Of a stretch of 64,000 nucleotides of DNA, positions 1-8,668 are shown in pieces. The notes beneath the pieces are model-generated. The model was not told where the DNA came from and searched no databases. It saw only the letters and a list, made by a program, of their open reading frames with translations. The stretch comes from DAISJD01 sp036821645 (GTDB taxonomy: Bacteria; Pseudomonadota; Alphaproteobacteria; ATCC43930; CGMCC-115725): assembly GCA_036821645.1 (NCBI GenBank), contig DAISJD010000005.1, forward strand, positions 11,096 to 75,095, given 5' to 3'. The number at the start of each line of letters is the position of its first letter. Within the stretch, counting starts at the first letter, position 1. The position numbers and the translations under genes were made by a program.

Positions 1-613
1 AAAATTCCCCGGCCTTCTTGCCCGACCCGGCGGCAAATTGCCCGATCAGATATTCATAAGCATCGCCCAACGCATCGCCATCGGCCGAAAATTTCGCCAA
101 TCCTGCACTGATCTCGCCGATGATCTTGCACAGGCGGGTATTGCGTTCGGTATAATCCTTGCCGAGTTTTTCCGACGTCAGATGAATTTCCGAGAACAGG
201 CCGAGGAACATACTGGAAAAAGATTCGGTTTCGATATGTTTTAGACCATCCTGAAGCACCCGCAGCAGCGTCCCATCCTGTACGCGGGCCAATTCGGCGA
301 TACCGTCCCATAAATATTCCGGACTGATGACATAATGCAGTTTGCGGCGCATTTGTTTTTCAAAATCGTCCCGATCCGCCGGGTTCGCCGCACACCAGAC
401 GGCAAGCGGCGTGCGCCGATCGTCAGGGTCGAGTTTCGGATAATCCGGTCCCAACTCCGCCTGTGCCGCCGCCACGTAATTGTCCGATAAATAACGCAAA
501 AACAGAAAGGCCAGCATGTAATCGCGAAAATCGTCGGCATTCATCGCCCCGCGCAGCCGGTCGGCGATGTTCCACAGAATCGTGCCGAGTTTTTGTCTGT
601 CCTGTTCCGTCAT
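1..613 (-). CDS. hsdM: Type I modification methyltransferase HsdM (N-terminal part, cut by window edge)
   Basis: About 204 N-terminal residues are visible; the methyltransferase core with its NPPF motif lies beyond the left edge. The ATG at 613 overlaps the stop of the previous gene as ATGA. The protein begins MTEQDRQKLGTILWNIADRL and continues with RGAMNADDFRDYMLAFLFLR, the helical N-terminal domain typical of HsdM. HsdM binds S-adenosylmethionine and, with HsdS, methylates adenine in a bipartite target. It is the fourth gene of a minus-strand operon (hsdR, hsdS, PrrC-like gene, hsdM). Placing hsdM last and hsdR first is unusual but not unique. The family call is firm; activity cannot be judged from this fragment. 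Confidence 0.93.
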   Translation of the reverse strand, partial: MTEQDRQKLGTILWNIADRLRGAMNADDFRDYMLAFLFLRYLSDNYVAAAQAELGPDYPKLDPDDRRTPLAVWCAANPADRDDFEKQMRRKLHYVISPEYLWDGIAELARVQDGTLLRVLQDGLKHIETESFSSMFLGLFSEIHLTSEKLGKDYTERNTRLCKIIGEISAGLAKFSADGDALGDAYEYLIGQFAAGSGKKAGEF

Positions 614-1767
614 GATGATCCTGCATCGGGGGGCGTGTCGTGATGTGCGTCCTGGAACATGGCCCGATTGAACGAAAACCGATCCAGAAAATCCGTCAGG
701 ATCTTTCTGAAATGGCCCTTGTTTTCCGCCAACATGGGGCGCGGTTCAAACAGCGAATAGGCCCCATGGCTTAGAATATTCAACATCCGGGCATAGAGCA
801 CCCGATCGGGGTCGTTCTGATCATCGGGATCGATGCAATCGGCAAAACTGCGATAGCCGTGGAAATTGGCGGTTTTTTCCATAATGACACGCAATTGCGT
901 GAAATGATATGTCAAGAGCCGGTCTTCTTCCATAGCGCGATAGAGTTCGACCAGGCCCGCGACATGATAGAAAAACGGCACATCGCCGCGTTCCGCATCC
1001 AACCGATAGCCGGGACCGGGCTGCTGCTTGCTGAGGACATATTTTTGCGCCTTGCTCAATTCATTGCTTAACACATTGAAGAACAAGGGATGATGGGTCG
1101 AAATCACGGTTTTGACCGGATTGTCCGCCCGTTTCAGCATCTGGGCCAGATGATTGGCGACCGCGATGGCATTCTGTTCATCCAGCGACGAAATCGGATC
1201 GTCGATATAGAGATAATCCACCCATTCATATGCTTCCGCCCGATCGAGAACGAGTTCAACCAGCACCAGAAAGAAGCACCAGATGAACATATTTTCTTCG
1301 CCGCGCGAAATTTTGATCGCATCATGGGTAACATCGTCCACCGTGCGGGAAAAGTGCACGACCCAGGCATCCGTATCGATGCGAAAGGCGAAATCGGCAT
1401 ACCGATCGACCAAGGCGCGGATGCGGGTTTCCAGTTCCAACCCGACAAACCCGGCAAAGAAGCGCGACGTGCTGTTCAACCGCAAGACCCGCGCCCGGTC
1501 GCCATCGAGATCATTGTCCCAGGTAAACAAATCTTCGGTATAGGCATTGAAATAGAGCGTATCGCGCGCCGCACCGTCGGCCCCCCGATCCCCGTCCTTG
1601 CCCGGATCTTTGCCCAAATCCTTGCCCAGATCCTTGAACGCCCCCGACAGGCGGGTCTTGCCCGTGCCGTTATAGGCAAAAAGCAGGATATAATTCTTCT
1701 GCCGCAACTGAGCGCGCAAATGACCGGCCAGGGTCGGCAGATCGGGAAAAAGCAGCGGCCCGGTCAT
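610..1767 (-). CDS. PrrC-like ABC-type ATPase with C-terminal HEPN/anticodon-nuclease domain
   Basis: This 385-residue protein has a Walker A motif (GTGKT, residues 34-38), a signature-like ISRGEEN (153-159), a Walker B/D-loop YIDDPISSLD (187-196) and a switch histidine in STHH (223-226). The C-terminal part carries RxxxE (R293, E297) and R327-x6-H334 in RMLNILSH. This matches the Arg/Glu/His arrangement of PrrC anticodon nuclease and the Rx4-6H motif of HEPN RNases. PrrC is held silent by a type I restriction complex and cuts tRNA when a phage inhibits that complex. Here the gene overlaps hsdS and hsdM by 4 bp each, so co-expression with the R-M system is expected. A lysine/glycine-rich repeat (GKDLGKDPGKD) follows Walker A. 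The tRNA target is unknown. It could instead be a general AAA_13-type ATPase. Confidence 0.8.
   Translation of the reverse strand: MTGPLLFPDLPTLAGHLRAQLRQKNYILLFAYNGTGKTRLSGAFKDLGKDLGKDPGKDGDRGADGAARDTLYFNAYTEDLFTWDNDLDGDRARVLRLNSTSRFFAGFVGLELETRIRALVDRYADFAFRIDTDAWVVHFSRTVDDVTHDAIKISRGEENMFIWCFFLVLVELVLDRAEAYEWVDYLYIDDPISSLDEQNAIAVANHLAQMLKRADNPVKTVISTHHPLFFNVLSNELSKAQKYVLSKQQPGPGYRLDAERGDVPFFYHVAGLVELYRAMEEDRLLTYHFTQLRVIMEKTANFHGYRSFADCIDPDDQNDPDRVLYARMLNILSHGAYSLFEPRPMLAENKGHFRKILTDFLDRFSFNRAMFQDAHHDTPPDAGSS
1596..1640. repeat. In-frame 12-bp tandem repeat inside the PrrC-like gene
   Basis: Three near-identical 12-bp units on the plus strand (CCTTGCCCGGAT, CTTTGCCCAAAT, CCTTGCCCAGAT) plus a partial fourth encode GKDL-type repeats just after the Walker A helix. 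Gain or loss of units would keep the reading frame. Confidence 0.8.
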
Positions 1768-3134
1768 GCCGCCCCATCATCCAGGACGGGAAAAAGTTGC
1801 TGCATCAGGGCTTTTTTATGGGCTTTCAGGGCATCGAGCTTGCGGGTTTGGGCAGTAATAAGCTTATCAAGTAATAACAAACAATTTGAAATTTGTAACT
1901 GTTCATCTAGGTTCGACGCCAAAGGAATTAAGAAAGAACGCACCTGTGCGAAATTAAGACCTTGTCTATTGCCACCTGCTTGAAAATTGTTAATTTGCTT
2001 TTGCCCACATTTTGAAACAAGATACTGCATTAAAAAATATGGATGTAATTCATTCCATCTTGTTCGTATAATACAAACATGCTGATTAACGTTTCCACCT
2101 TCAATTTTTGTACTTGCAATCGAACAACGACCAATAGATGCACCAGTAATATTTAACAGCACATCACCAAATTGAATCTCTGATGAACTAAATTTTTCGT
2201 GAGTCTTATCATCTATATAGACGACATCACTTAAGAGAAGTTGTCCCCATCCAATATTTTGACTTCTGATAAAGGGTCTACCCTTCATCAGATAATTACT
2301 TTCTCCACCCTTTGGTGTTATACCGCTTCCGACTTTTAATGTCGTTGAACCAAGCGCCACTATCTCCCACTCCCCCACCTCGCGAAACTCAGGAAACCGC
2401 AAGGTCGGCACGGTTTCGCCGTCGCGGGGGAAAAGTTGTTGCATCAGGGCTTTTTTATGGGTTTTCAACAGATCCAACTTGCGATTTTCCGCACGGATCA
2501 GGACATCAAGCGACGTGAGGCAGTCGGCAATTTTTTGTTGTTCTGTTGTACTTTGCGGCAAAGGAATATCAATTTTTGACATTCTACCAACAGATATTCC
2601 AAGGACTTTTGTACCTTGTGCTTCATTCTTAATTTGATCGCGGACAGTTTGGCACTGGAATAAGTGCCCGCCAAATCCTACGATTAAAACATCAACAATC
2701 CTACTGGCAAAAATTGTGTGCAGCCCTGATAATAAGATTTCATTATTAGTATTTATTATTTCAATAGATTTACCTACATCATGCAAATCTTCAGATGCAT
2801 CAGCAAAAATCATATCGCCCTCTGAAATAAAAAATTTTTCATTATCAAAAAAAGAAACTTCTTCATCATTAATAAATGGTACAATTTCTTTTACAATATC
2901 AAAATGTGTAGAAAATTTTGTGTGAATATCACCATAGTGAATATTCTTTATTGAACCATATTTATAGTTAAGTTTATCCCTAGAAAGTGAGTTATTTTTT
3001 TTAAATGTATATAACTCATCCATCTTTCTTTTAACCCACCCCCCTGCATCCCGAAATTCAGGAAAGCGCAGGCGCGGCACCAGGCCGTCCGGTTGATCAT
3101 CCGGCGTCGCAGGCCCCATCGGCTTATTCTTCAT
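1764..3134 (-). CDS. hsdS: Type I restriction specificity subunit HsdS
   Basis: This 456-residue subunit has two target-recognition domains, each introduced by LRFPEF (near residues 22 and 242) and each followed by a helical spacer ending in HKKALMQQLFP. The specificity subunit reads the two halves of the bipartite target and positions HsdM and HsdR. The two recognition domains are strikingly AT-rich (about 1850-2340 and 2540-3030), while the conserved spacers match the GC-rich host. This is the usual sign of horizontally exchanged recognition domains. The ATG at 3134 overlaps the hsdR stop by 11 bp, and the 3' end overlaps the PrrC-like gene by 4 bp. Both domains look intact. Confidence 0.95.
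   Translation of the reverse strand: MKNKPMGPATPDDQPDGLVPRLRFPEFRDAGGWVKRKMDELYTFKKNNSLSRDKLNYKYGSIKNIHYGDIHTKFSTHFDIVKEIVPFINDEEVSFFDNEKFFISEGDMIFADASEDLHDVGKSIEIINTNNEILLSGLHTIFASRIVDVLIVGFGGHLFQCQTVRDQIKNEAQGTKVLGISVGRMSKIDIPLPQSTTEQQKIADCLTSLDVLIRAENRKLDLLKTHKKALMQQLFPRDGETVPTLRFPEFREVGEWEIVALGSTTLKVGSGITPKGGESNYLMKGRPFIRSQNIGWGQLLLSDVVYIDDKTHEKFSSSEIQFGDVLLNITGASIGRCSIASTKIEGGNVNQHVCIIRTRWNELHPYFLMQYLVSKCGQKQINNFQAGGNRQGLNFAQVRSFLIPLASNLDEQLQISNCLLLLDKLITAQTRKLDALKAHKKALMQQLFPVLDDGAA
1788..2466. repeat. Direct-repeat pair in hsdS (1788-1828 and 2427-2466)
   Basis: Two copies of about 40 bp, differing at only a few bases, encode the HKKALMQQLFP ends of the two spacer helices. They flank the second AT-rich recognition domain and could serve as crossover points for domain exchange. 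Confidence 0.75.
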
Positions 3135-6096
3135 AAGCGGCCAGACCAGAAATATCCCGCCCGTCGGCCACGCGGCGCAGGAACGGGGCGAGGTCCGCCA
3201 TCACGGCGGTTTCCTTATGCACCCGCGCCTTCCAGCCGAGGCCCAACGGTTCGACGAGGCGGGTGAGATCGGCCCCGTCGAACACCCACCGGCGCAGCAC
3301 ATCGGCCACAAAATCCCGCAGGGCCGCCCCGTCGAGGCCGTGACGGGTGGCGAGTTCGTCGAGGGCGCGTCCCTCGGCCGCCGCCTTAAACCGGTCGAAC
3401 CCGGCGCGGATTTCCGCTTCGGGGACGCCGCGATCCAGGGGCAACGTATCGATATAGGCCGCGATCAAATCCTGTAGATCCGTGAATTTCGCCTCGCCCC
3501 GGATCATCGCAATGACGTCTGCGCGGGTTTTTCTTTGTTTGTCGGGCGGCGCCTCGGTCATCCGCGCGATCAGGGACATGATATAATCGTAATCGATGGT
3601 GGCGGACGCAAACAGGACGTAATCGAAATCCAATTGCTGAACTTCGACCGGCGCCGCCGTTTCCCGATCGTCCTGAACCGCCTTCAGGCGTTTGGCCGTT
3701 TCAAGATACATCCCGCGAAACCCCAACAAATTTTCCGGGGGAATGATGTCGGCCACGCGATCCTGTTGCGCGGGGGTGAGATCGGTATATTGATCGAGTT
3801 GGGTTTTAAGCCGTTGCACATCCTTGAACAGGGTGACGAACCGGCTGCGCGCCAGATCGCCCTTCAGATTCGGCACCGCATCGGGCGTGCAATCCAACCC
3901 TTCGCCCGCCATGAAGGCCGACAATCGGTCCATAGCACCCTGCAACTGATCGACGATTGCGGCGGCGGGTTCGACCAACCAGATTTCGCGCGCCGCATCG
4001 ATTTTCTTGCCGGAAAAAAGCCCGATGGCGGCATCGACCGCCTGTTCCTGTTGGCGGAAATCCAGGATATTGCCGGCCGGTTTCGTATCGTTCAACACGC
4101 GGTTGGTCCGGGAAAACGCCTGGATCAGGCCATGATGTCTCAGTGTCTTATCGACATAGAGGGTGTTCAGGAATTTCGAATCGAACCCGGTCAATAACAT
4201 ATCGACCACGATGACCAGATCGATTTTCTGGGCATGGGGCAAATCCCGATTCGGGTATTGTTGGTCCTTGATCCGTTTTTGCACGTCTTGATAATAAAGA
4301 TCGAACTCGGCGATGCGGAAATTGGTTTTATAATGCGCATTGTAATCGGCGATGATCGCCTCTAGGGCCGCCTTCTTGCCGTCCGGGTCTATTTTATTGT
4401 CTTCACGTTCCTGGGGCAAATCTTCCTGGATCTGCCGCACCTCCATATTGGCGTCGGCCGGGGGCGAAAACACGCAGGCGATATTGAGCGGTTTGAAACC
4501 GGGATCTTCGGCCTGTCGTGCAGCCATGACCCGCTTGAACTGATCGACATAGGCGATGGCGTCGTTGATTGAGGCCGTCGCCAGAACGGCATTGAATTTT
4601 CGACCCGCCGTTGCGGAATCGTGCTTGGCCAGAATGGTTTCGACGACCTTGGCCTTGGCGATCTCGCCGCCGGGATTGAGGCCCCCCTCGCCTTCGGGTC
4701 TGAAATAATCGATATGGAATTTCAGGACGTTCTTATCTTCGATCGCATCGGTGATGGTATATTGATGCAGAGACCGCTGAAACAGATCTTCGGTCGTCCG
4801 AAACTGCGCCTCTTGCCCCTCGATCTGGCGATCGGTTGCGTTTTCGTCGAAGATCGGCGTGCCGGTAAAGCCGAACAATTGGGCGTTCGGGAAAAATTCC
4901 TTGATCGCCTTGTGATTGCTGCCGAATTGGGAGCGATGACATTCATCGAAGATGAACACCATCCGCCGGTGACGCAGGGGTTCCAGGCGCGCCTTATAGG
5001 CCGCGCGATTGGATCCACCGAGCGCCAAACCCAATTTCTGAATCGTGGTGACAATCACCTTGTTCTTGTAATCGTCCGATAAAAGACGTTCGACCAGGGA
5101 TTCGGTATTGGTGTTCTGTTCGACGCAATCTTCCTGAAACTTGTTGAATTCGTCCCGCGTCTGACGATCGAGATCTTTGCGATCGACCACGAACAGGCAT
5201 TTGTCGATGGCCGGGTTTTCTTTCAGCAAGGTCGATGCCTTGAACGAGGTCAGGGTCTTGCCGCTGCCCGTCGTGTGCCAGATATAGCCGTTGCCGCAAT
5301 TCTGGCGAATGCATTCGACGATCGCCTTCACCGCATAAACCTGATAAGGCCGCATCATCATGAGTTTTTGTTCGGTCGCGATCAGGACCATATAGCGGCT
5401 GATCGTCTCGCCCAAGGTGCATTTGGCGAGAAACTGATCGGCAAATTCATGAAGGCGTGTGATTTTTCGATTGTCGGCGGCGGCAAATCGATAGATCGGC
5501 AAGAACCGTTCATCGGCGTTGAAACTGAAATGCCGGTCATTGTTATTGGAAAAATACCATGTATCGTCGCGGTTCGTGACGATGAAAAGCTGCATGAAAC
5601 ACAGCAACGTTCGGCCGTAACCGTTGCCGGGGTCGTTTTTATAATCGACGATCTGCTGCATCGCCCGGCGCGGACTGATGCCTAGGTTTTTCAATTCGAT
5701 CTGAACCACCGGCACGCCGTTGATCAGAATGATCACATCGTAACGATGGTGACTGGCCTCGGTATTGATGCGCAGCTGATTGATCACCTCGAAACTGTTT
5801 TTGCACCAGTCCCGGATATTGACCAGGGTGAAATTCAACGGCGTGCCATCTTCACGTTCCAGCGTATTGGTCGTGCGCAAGTTATTCGCCGCCGCAAACA
5901 CATCCGGGGTCGTGATCATGTCCAACAGGCGTCGAAACTCGCCATCGGTCAGAGCGACGCGGTTCAAGGCCTCAAATTTTTCGCGAAAATTCCGTTCCAG
6001 TTCCGCACGGCTTCGAATGTCGGAGCGATACGTATATTTCAGATCTTGCAGCTTGGCGATAAGACCCTGTTCTATCTCGCTTTCCCGCACAGTCAT
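3124..6096 (-). CDS. hsdR: Type I restriction endonuclease HsdR
   Basis: This is the motor and nuclease subunit, about 990 residues. A PD-(D/E)xK nuclease core is seen as D120...QIELK (E134, K136). A superfamily 2 translocase follows, with Walker A TTGSGKT (K281), DECH at 384-387 and a motif III-like FTGTP. The open frame extends upstream to a TTG at 6114, but the ATG at 6096 has GGGAAG about 8 bases before it and begins MTVRESEIEQGLI, a usual HsdR start. It is the first gene of the operon and overlaps hsdS by 11 bp. All key residues seen are intact, so an active enzyme is likely. Confidence 0.96.
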   Translation of the reverse strand: MTVRESEIEQGLIAKLQDLKYTYRSDIRSRAELERNFREKFEALNRVALTDGEFRRLLDMITTPDVFAAANNLRTTNTLEREDGTPLNFTLVNIRDWCKNSFEVINQLRINTEASHHRYDVIILINGVPVVQIELKNLGISPRRAMQQIVDYKNDPGNGYGRTLLCFMQLFIVTNRDDTWYFSNNNDRHFSFNADERFLPIYRFAAADNRKITRLHEFADQFLAKCTLGETISRYMVLIATEQKLMMMRPYQVYAVKAIVECIRQNCGNGYIWHTTGSGKTLTSFKASTLLKENPAIDKCLFVVDRKDLDRQTRDEFNKFQEDCVEQNTNTESLVERLLSDDYKNKVIVTTIQKLGLALGGSNRAAYKARLEPLRHRRMVFIFDECHRSQFGSNHKAIKEFFPNAQLFGFTGTPIFDENATDRQIEGQEAQFRTTEDLFQRSLHQYTITDAIEDKNVLKFHIDYFRPEGEGGLNPGGEIAKAKVVETILAKHDSATAGRKFNAVLATASINDAIAYVDQFKRVMAARQAEDPGFKPLNIACVFSPPADANMEVRQIQEDLPQEREDNKIDPDGKKAALEAIIADYNAHYKTNFRIAEFDLYYQDVQKRIKDQQYPNRDLPHAQKIDLVIVVDMLLTGFDSKFLNTLYVDKTLRHHGLIQAFSRTNRVLNDTKPAGNILDFRQQEQAVDAAIGLFSGKKIDAAREIWLVEPAAAIVDQLQGAMDRLSAFMAGEGLDCTPDAVPNLKGDLARSRFVTLFKDVQRLKTQLDQYTDLTPAQQDRVADIIPPENLLGFRGMYLETAKRLKAVQDDRETAAPVEVQQLDFDYVLFASATIDYDYIMSLIARMTEAPPDKQRKTRADVIAMIRGEAKFTDLQDLIAAYIDTLPLDRGVPEAEIRAGFDRFKAAAEGRALDELATRHGLDGAALRDFVADVLRRWVFDGADLTRLVEPLGLGWKARVHKETAVMADLAPFLRRVADGRDISGLAAYEE

Positions 6097-6196
6097 TGAG
6101 GCCAAACTTCCCAAGCGATCCGGCGCGCCAGCACCAAAGATGGAACGATATCAAATCGTTTCCTTCTTTATGTCAGTCAATTGAAAAGGGCAATCC

Positions 6197-8668
6197 CTAA
6201 AACCGGCGCAACAGGCGGTCGATATAGTCCCGATCAACGGGCGGGCGTTCGCGTTCGCCGGACCGGCGGCGCAATTCTTCTAAAATCCCGCGACTGCGCT
6301 GCATATCGGATTCGGTCGGCACCTTCACATCGCCGTCGCCGATCCGGTCGGTGGGCCCCCCCGGATCCCGGCCGAACGGGTCGCGGCCCGCCTGTTCCTT
6401 GCCGTCGCCATCGGGGTTATTCTCGGCCATGGCCTTGGCGGCCTGCTGAAGATCGTCCATCGCCTCGGCCTCGGCCCCGAGCGCATCGCCCGCTTTGCCC
6501 TGCTTCAGGGCGTCGCCCGCATCCTTCATCGCCTGTTCCGCCCGGTCGAGGGCGTCGCCCGCCCCGCCATCCTGTCGGCCCAGTTTCTGGCGCAGACGCC
6601 CCAATTCTTGACGCAACGCATTCTGTTCGCGGCTCAACGTCTCGGGGTCCGTGCCGCCCGATGCGCCCGGCCCCGGCTTGCCGCCCCGCTCCTTGCCGCG
6701 CCCCTTGCCCTCTTTACCCGCTGCCTCGCCGCCATTCTGGTCGCGCTGCGCCTGTTTGTAGGACCGATCCATGAGATCCTGCTGCTTGCGGGTCAGATCC
6801 TGCAAGCCGCGCAGGGCGTCCTTGCCCTTGCCCCCTTTACCGTCCTTGCCGTCCGCCTTGCGGGTTCCCTTCATGCCTTCCAGCATTTGCTGCAATTGGG
6901 CGAGGGCGTCCCGCGCCGCCTCTTTCGAGCCCGACTTCGCCATCCGTTCCGCCCGGTCCAGCATGCGTTTCAGATCGTCCTGGGTCACGGTCTTGCGACC
7001 CGGCTGATCGCCTTGATCGTCGGCGGGCTCGCGGTTGGCCTTGTCGATCAGACCTTGGGTATAGCGGTTCATCGCCTCGCGCAGATTACGCATCAATTGA
7101 TCGATTTCGGCATCGGACGCATTGCGGTTCAAGGCATCCTGCAATGCCTGCTGCGCCTTGCGCAGATCCTTCAAGGCATCGGGCACCGTGCCGTCTTCGA
7201 TCAGCAAGGCCGTGCGCCAGGTCCAATCGACCACCTGGGCGATCTCGGTCGCGGTCGGCTTTGCCTGCAAACTGGCAATGGCGAGATTGAGCGTGAGATA
7301 GGCCGTGTAATTATCCTGATAAAGCCTGGGACGCACCGCCAAATCGCCCAAAATCTCCGCGACCCCGTCCGCCTCTTGCGGTTCACGCAGCAGGATCTTG
7401 CGCTGATCGACGATGGCATGGGCGACCGGATGGCGAAAGCCCCGTTCCGGCAGGGTGAGGGCCACAGGCTCGCTGCGCCCGATCTTGCCGGAAACGGACG
7501 TCGCAACGACCCGAATCTCAACCGCCGCACCAGCCCAGGGATGGGCGGTCAGATCTTGGATGATTTTATGATGCACCTGCGCGCGCGAAGAGCCGCCCAG
7601 GGCAAGGTCCAGCATTAGGGGTTTCTCTGATGCATCGACAGACGCGGGTTCCGTTCTTGTCACTTCAAGGGCAAGCCCCTTGATCCCCCATTGATGGCTC
7701 GCCTCTACGTCAAAGGCCAAGACCCCATTCTGCCCCGGTTTGGGCGGGGCAACGAAACGGGCCACCGGCGGTTCGTCGGCGATCAGGGCAAGATCCCACC
7801 GGCCCAGCACAATGCCGCCCTGGCTGAGGCTGAGCCGCTTTGGGGTGCCGAGCGGCCCGGAAAAGCTATAATCGCCAACCCCAAGCGGGGCAAATTCGAC
7901 CGCGGTCCCATCGCGCACCACGGTTGGCACCGTACGCCCGCCATGAATTTGCGCCAGAAGACTGGTCCCCTCGGGAACGGAAAAAACCGTGGGCACCTCC
8001 GGGCGGGCTTGCCCCTTGTCGTCGATTAAATCGGCACTCGTCACATAGAGCGGCGCAAGGCCCGTATAATCGGGTGGGGTCAGCCAAAGATCGAAGCGGA
8101 CGGGCTCATAAGCGGGAATAAAGCGGCTATCGGGCAGAAAGGCTGCCCCAACCCGCGGCCAAAAGGCAGGCCCGGCACTGACCGCCGAGACCACCAACAG
8201 CAATGACAAGGCCGCACGCAGGCCATAAGCATCCTGACTGAGGAGGCCGCGCCGAGGCGGTTTCGGCGCAACCCGCCCCAAAGCCTCGGTCATCCGTGCC
8301 TGATGCACCTGCCACAGGGCGGCGGCAAGCGGATCGAGGTTGCCTGACGGACGATCGCCGAGGGCAGCCAACGGCCGATGGGTAAGCCCGTTATCGCGTT
8401 CCAGACGGCGCGCCCCCGCCCCCGCATCGGGCAGTGGCAGGCCCCGCACGATGCCGAGGCCGGACCACCCGATAAGCGCCAAAAACCCAAGCAAAAGGCC
8501 GACATGAGCCCAAACCGGCAGTACCGAGACGAGGCCCGTTCCGGCCAGGGCCAGAAACCCGATAATCACGAGCAGCAACGGCGAAATCGTCGGCCAAAAC
8601 CATTCCCAGATCAAGGCCGCACGACTGAGCGCGATCCAAAGGGGGAGGAACGACCGACGCTCGTTCAT
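6197..8668 (-). CDS. TIGR02302/DUF4175-family membrane protein
   Basis: This 823-residue protein of unknown function is typical of alphaproteobacteria. Two hydrophobic segments near the N-terminus (WFWPTISPLLLVIIGFLALA and VLPVWAHVGLLLGFLALIGW) and a third near residue 150 suggest membrane anchoring. A large globular part follows, then a long charged Gln/Lys/Gly-rich helical tail (EQNALRQELGRLRQ, KDGKGGKGKDALRG). The frame extends upstream, but the ATG at 8668 overlaps the lysA stop as ATGA, the best start. Gene order lptM-lysA-TIGR02302 is conserved in alphaproteobacteria. A surface or cell-envelope role is only inferred from the tail and the neighbours. Confidence 0.85.
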   Translation of the reverse strand: MNERRSFLPLWIALSRAALIWEWFWPTISPLLLVIIGFLALAGTGLVSVLPVWAHVGLLLGFLALIGWSGLGIVRGLPLPDAGAGARRLERDNGLTHRPLAALGDRPSGNLDPLAAALWQVHQARMTEALGRVAPKPPRRGLLSQDAYGLRAALSLLLVVSAVSAGPAFWPRVGAAFLPDSRFIPAYEPVRFDLWLTPPDYTGLAPLYVTSADLIDDKGQARPEVPTVFSVPEGTSLLAQIHGGRTVPTVVRDGTAVEFAPLGVGDYSFSGPLGTPKRLSLSQGGIVLGRWDLALIADEPPVARFVAPPKPGQNGVLAFDVEASHQWGIKGLALEVTRTEPASVDASEKPLMLDLALGGSSRAQVHHKIIQDLTAHPWAGAAVEIRVVATSVSGKIGRSEPVALTLPERGFRHPVAHAIVDQRKILLREPQEADGVAEILGDLAVRPRLYQDNYTAYLTLNLAIASLQAKPTATEIAQVVDWTWRTALLIEDGTVPDALKDLRKAQQALQDALNRNASDAEIDQLMRNLREAMNRYTQGLIDKANREPADDQGDQPGRKTVTQDDLKRMLDRAERMAKSGSKEAARDALAQLQQMLEGMKGTRKADGKDGKGGKGKDALRGLQDLTRKQQDLMDRSYKQAQRDQNGGEAAGKEGKGRGKERGGKPGPGASGGTDPETLSREQNALRQELGRLRQKLGRQDGGAGDALDRAEQAMKDAGDALKQGKAGDALGAEAEAMDDLQQAAKAMAENNPDGDGKEQAGRDPFGRDPGGPTDRIGDGDVKVPTESDMQRSRGILEELRRRSGERERPPVDRDYIDRLLRRF

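Noticed and set aside
1..626. Small frames 54-311, 241-540 and 423-626 on the minus strand
   Set aside because: They are out-of-frame shadows of hsdM, whose true frame runs from 613 through the left edge.
6097..6114. Upstream TTG as hsdR start
   Set aside because: The ATG at 6096 has the better ribosome-binding site and gives the normal HsdR N-terminus.
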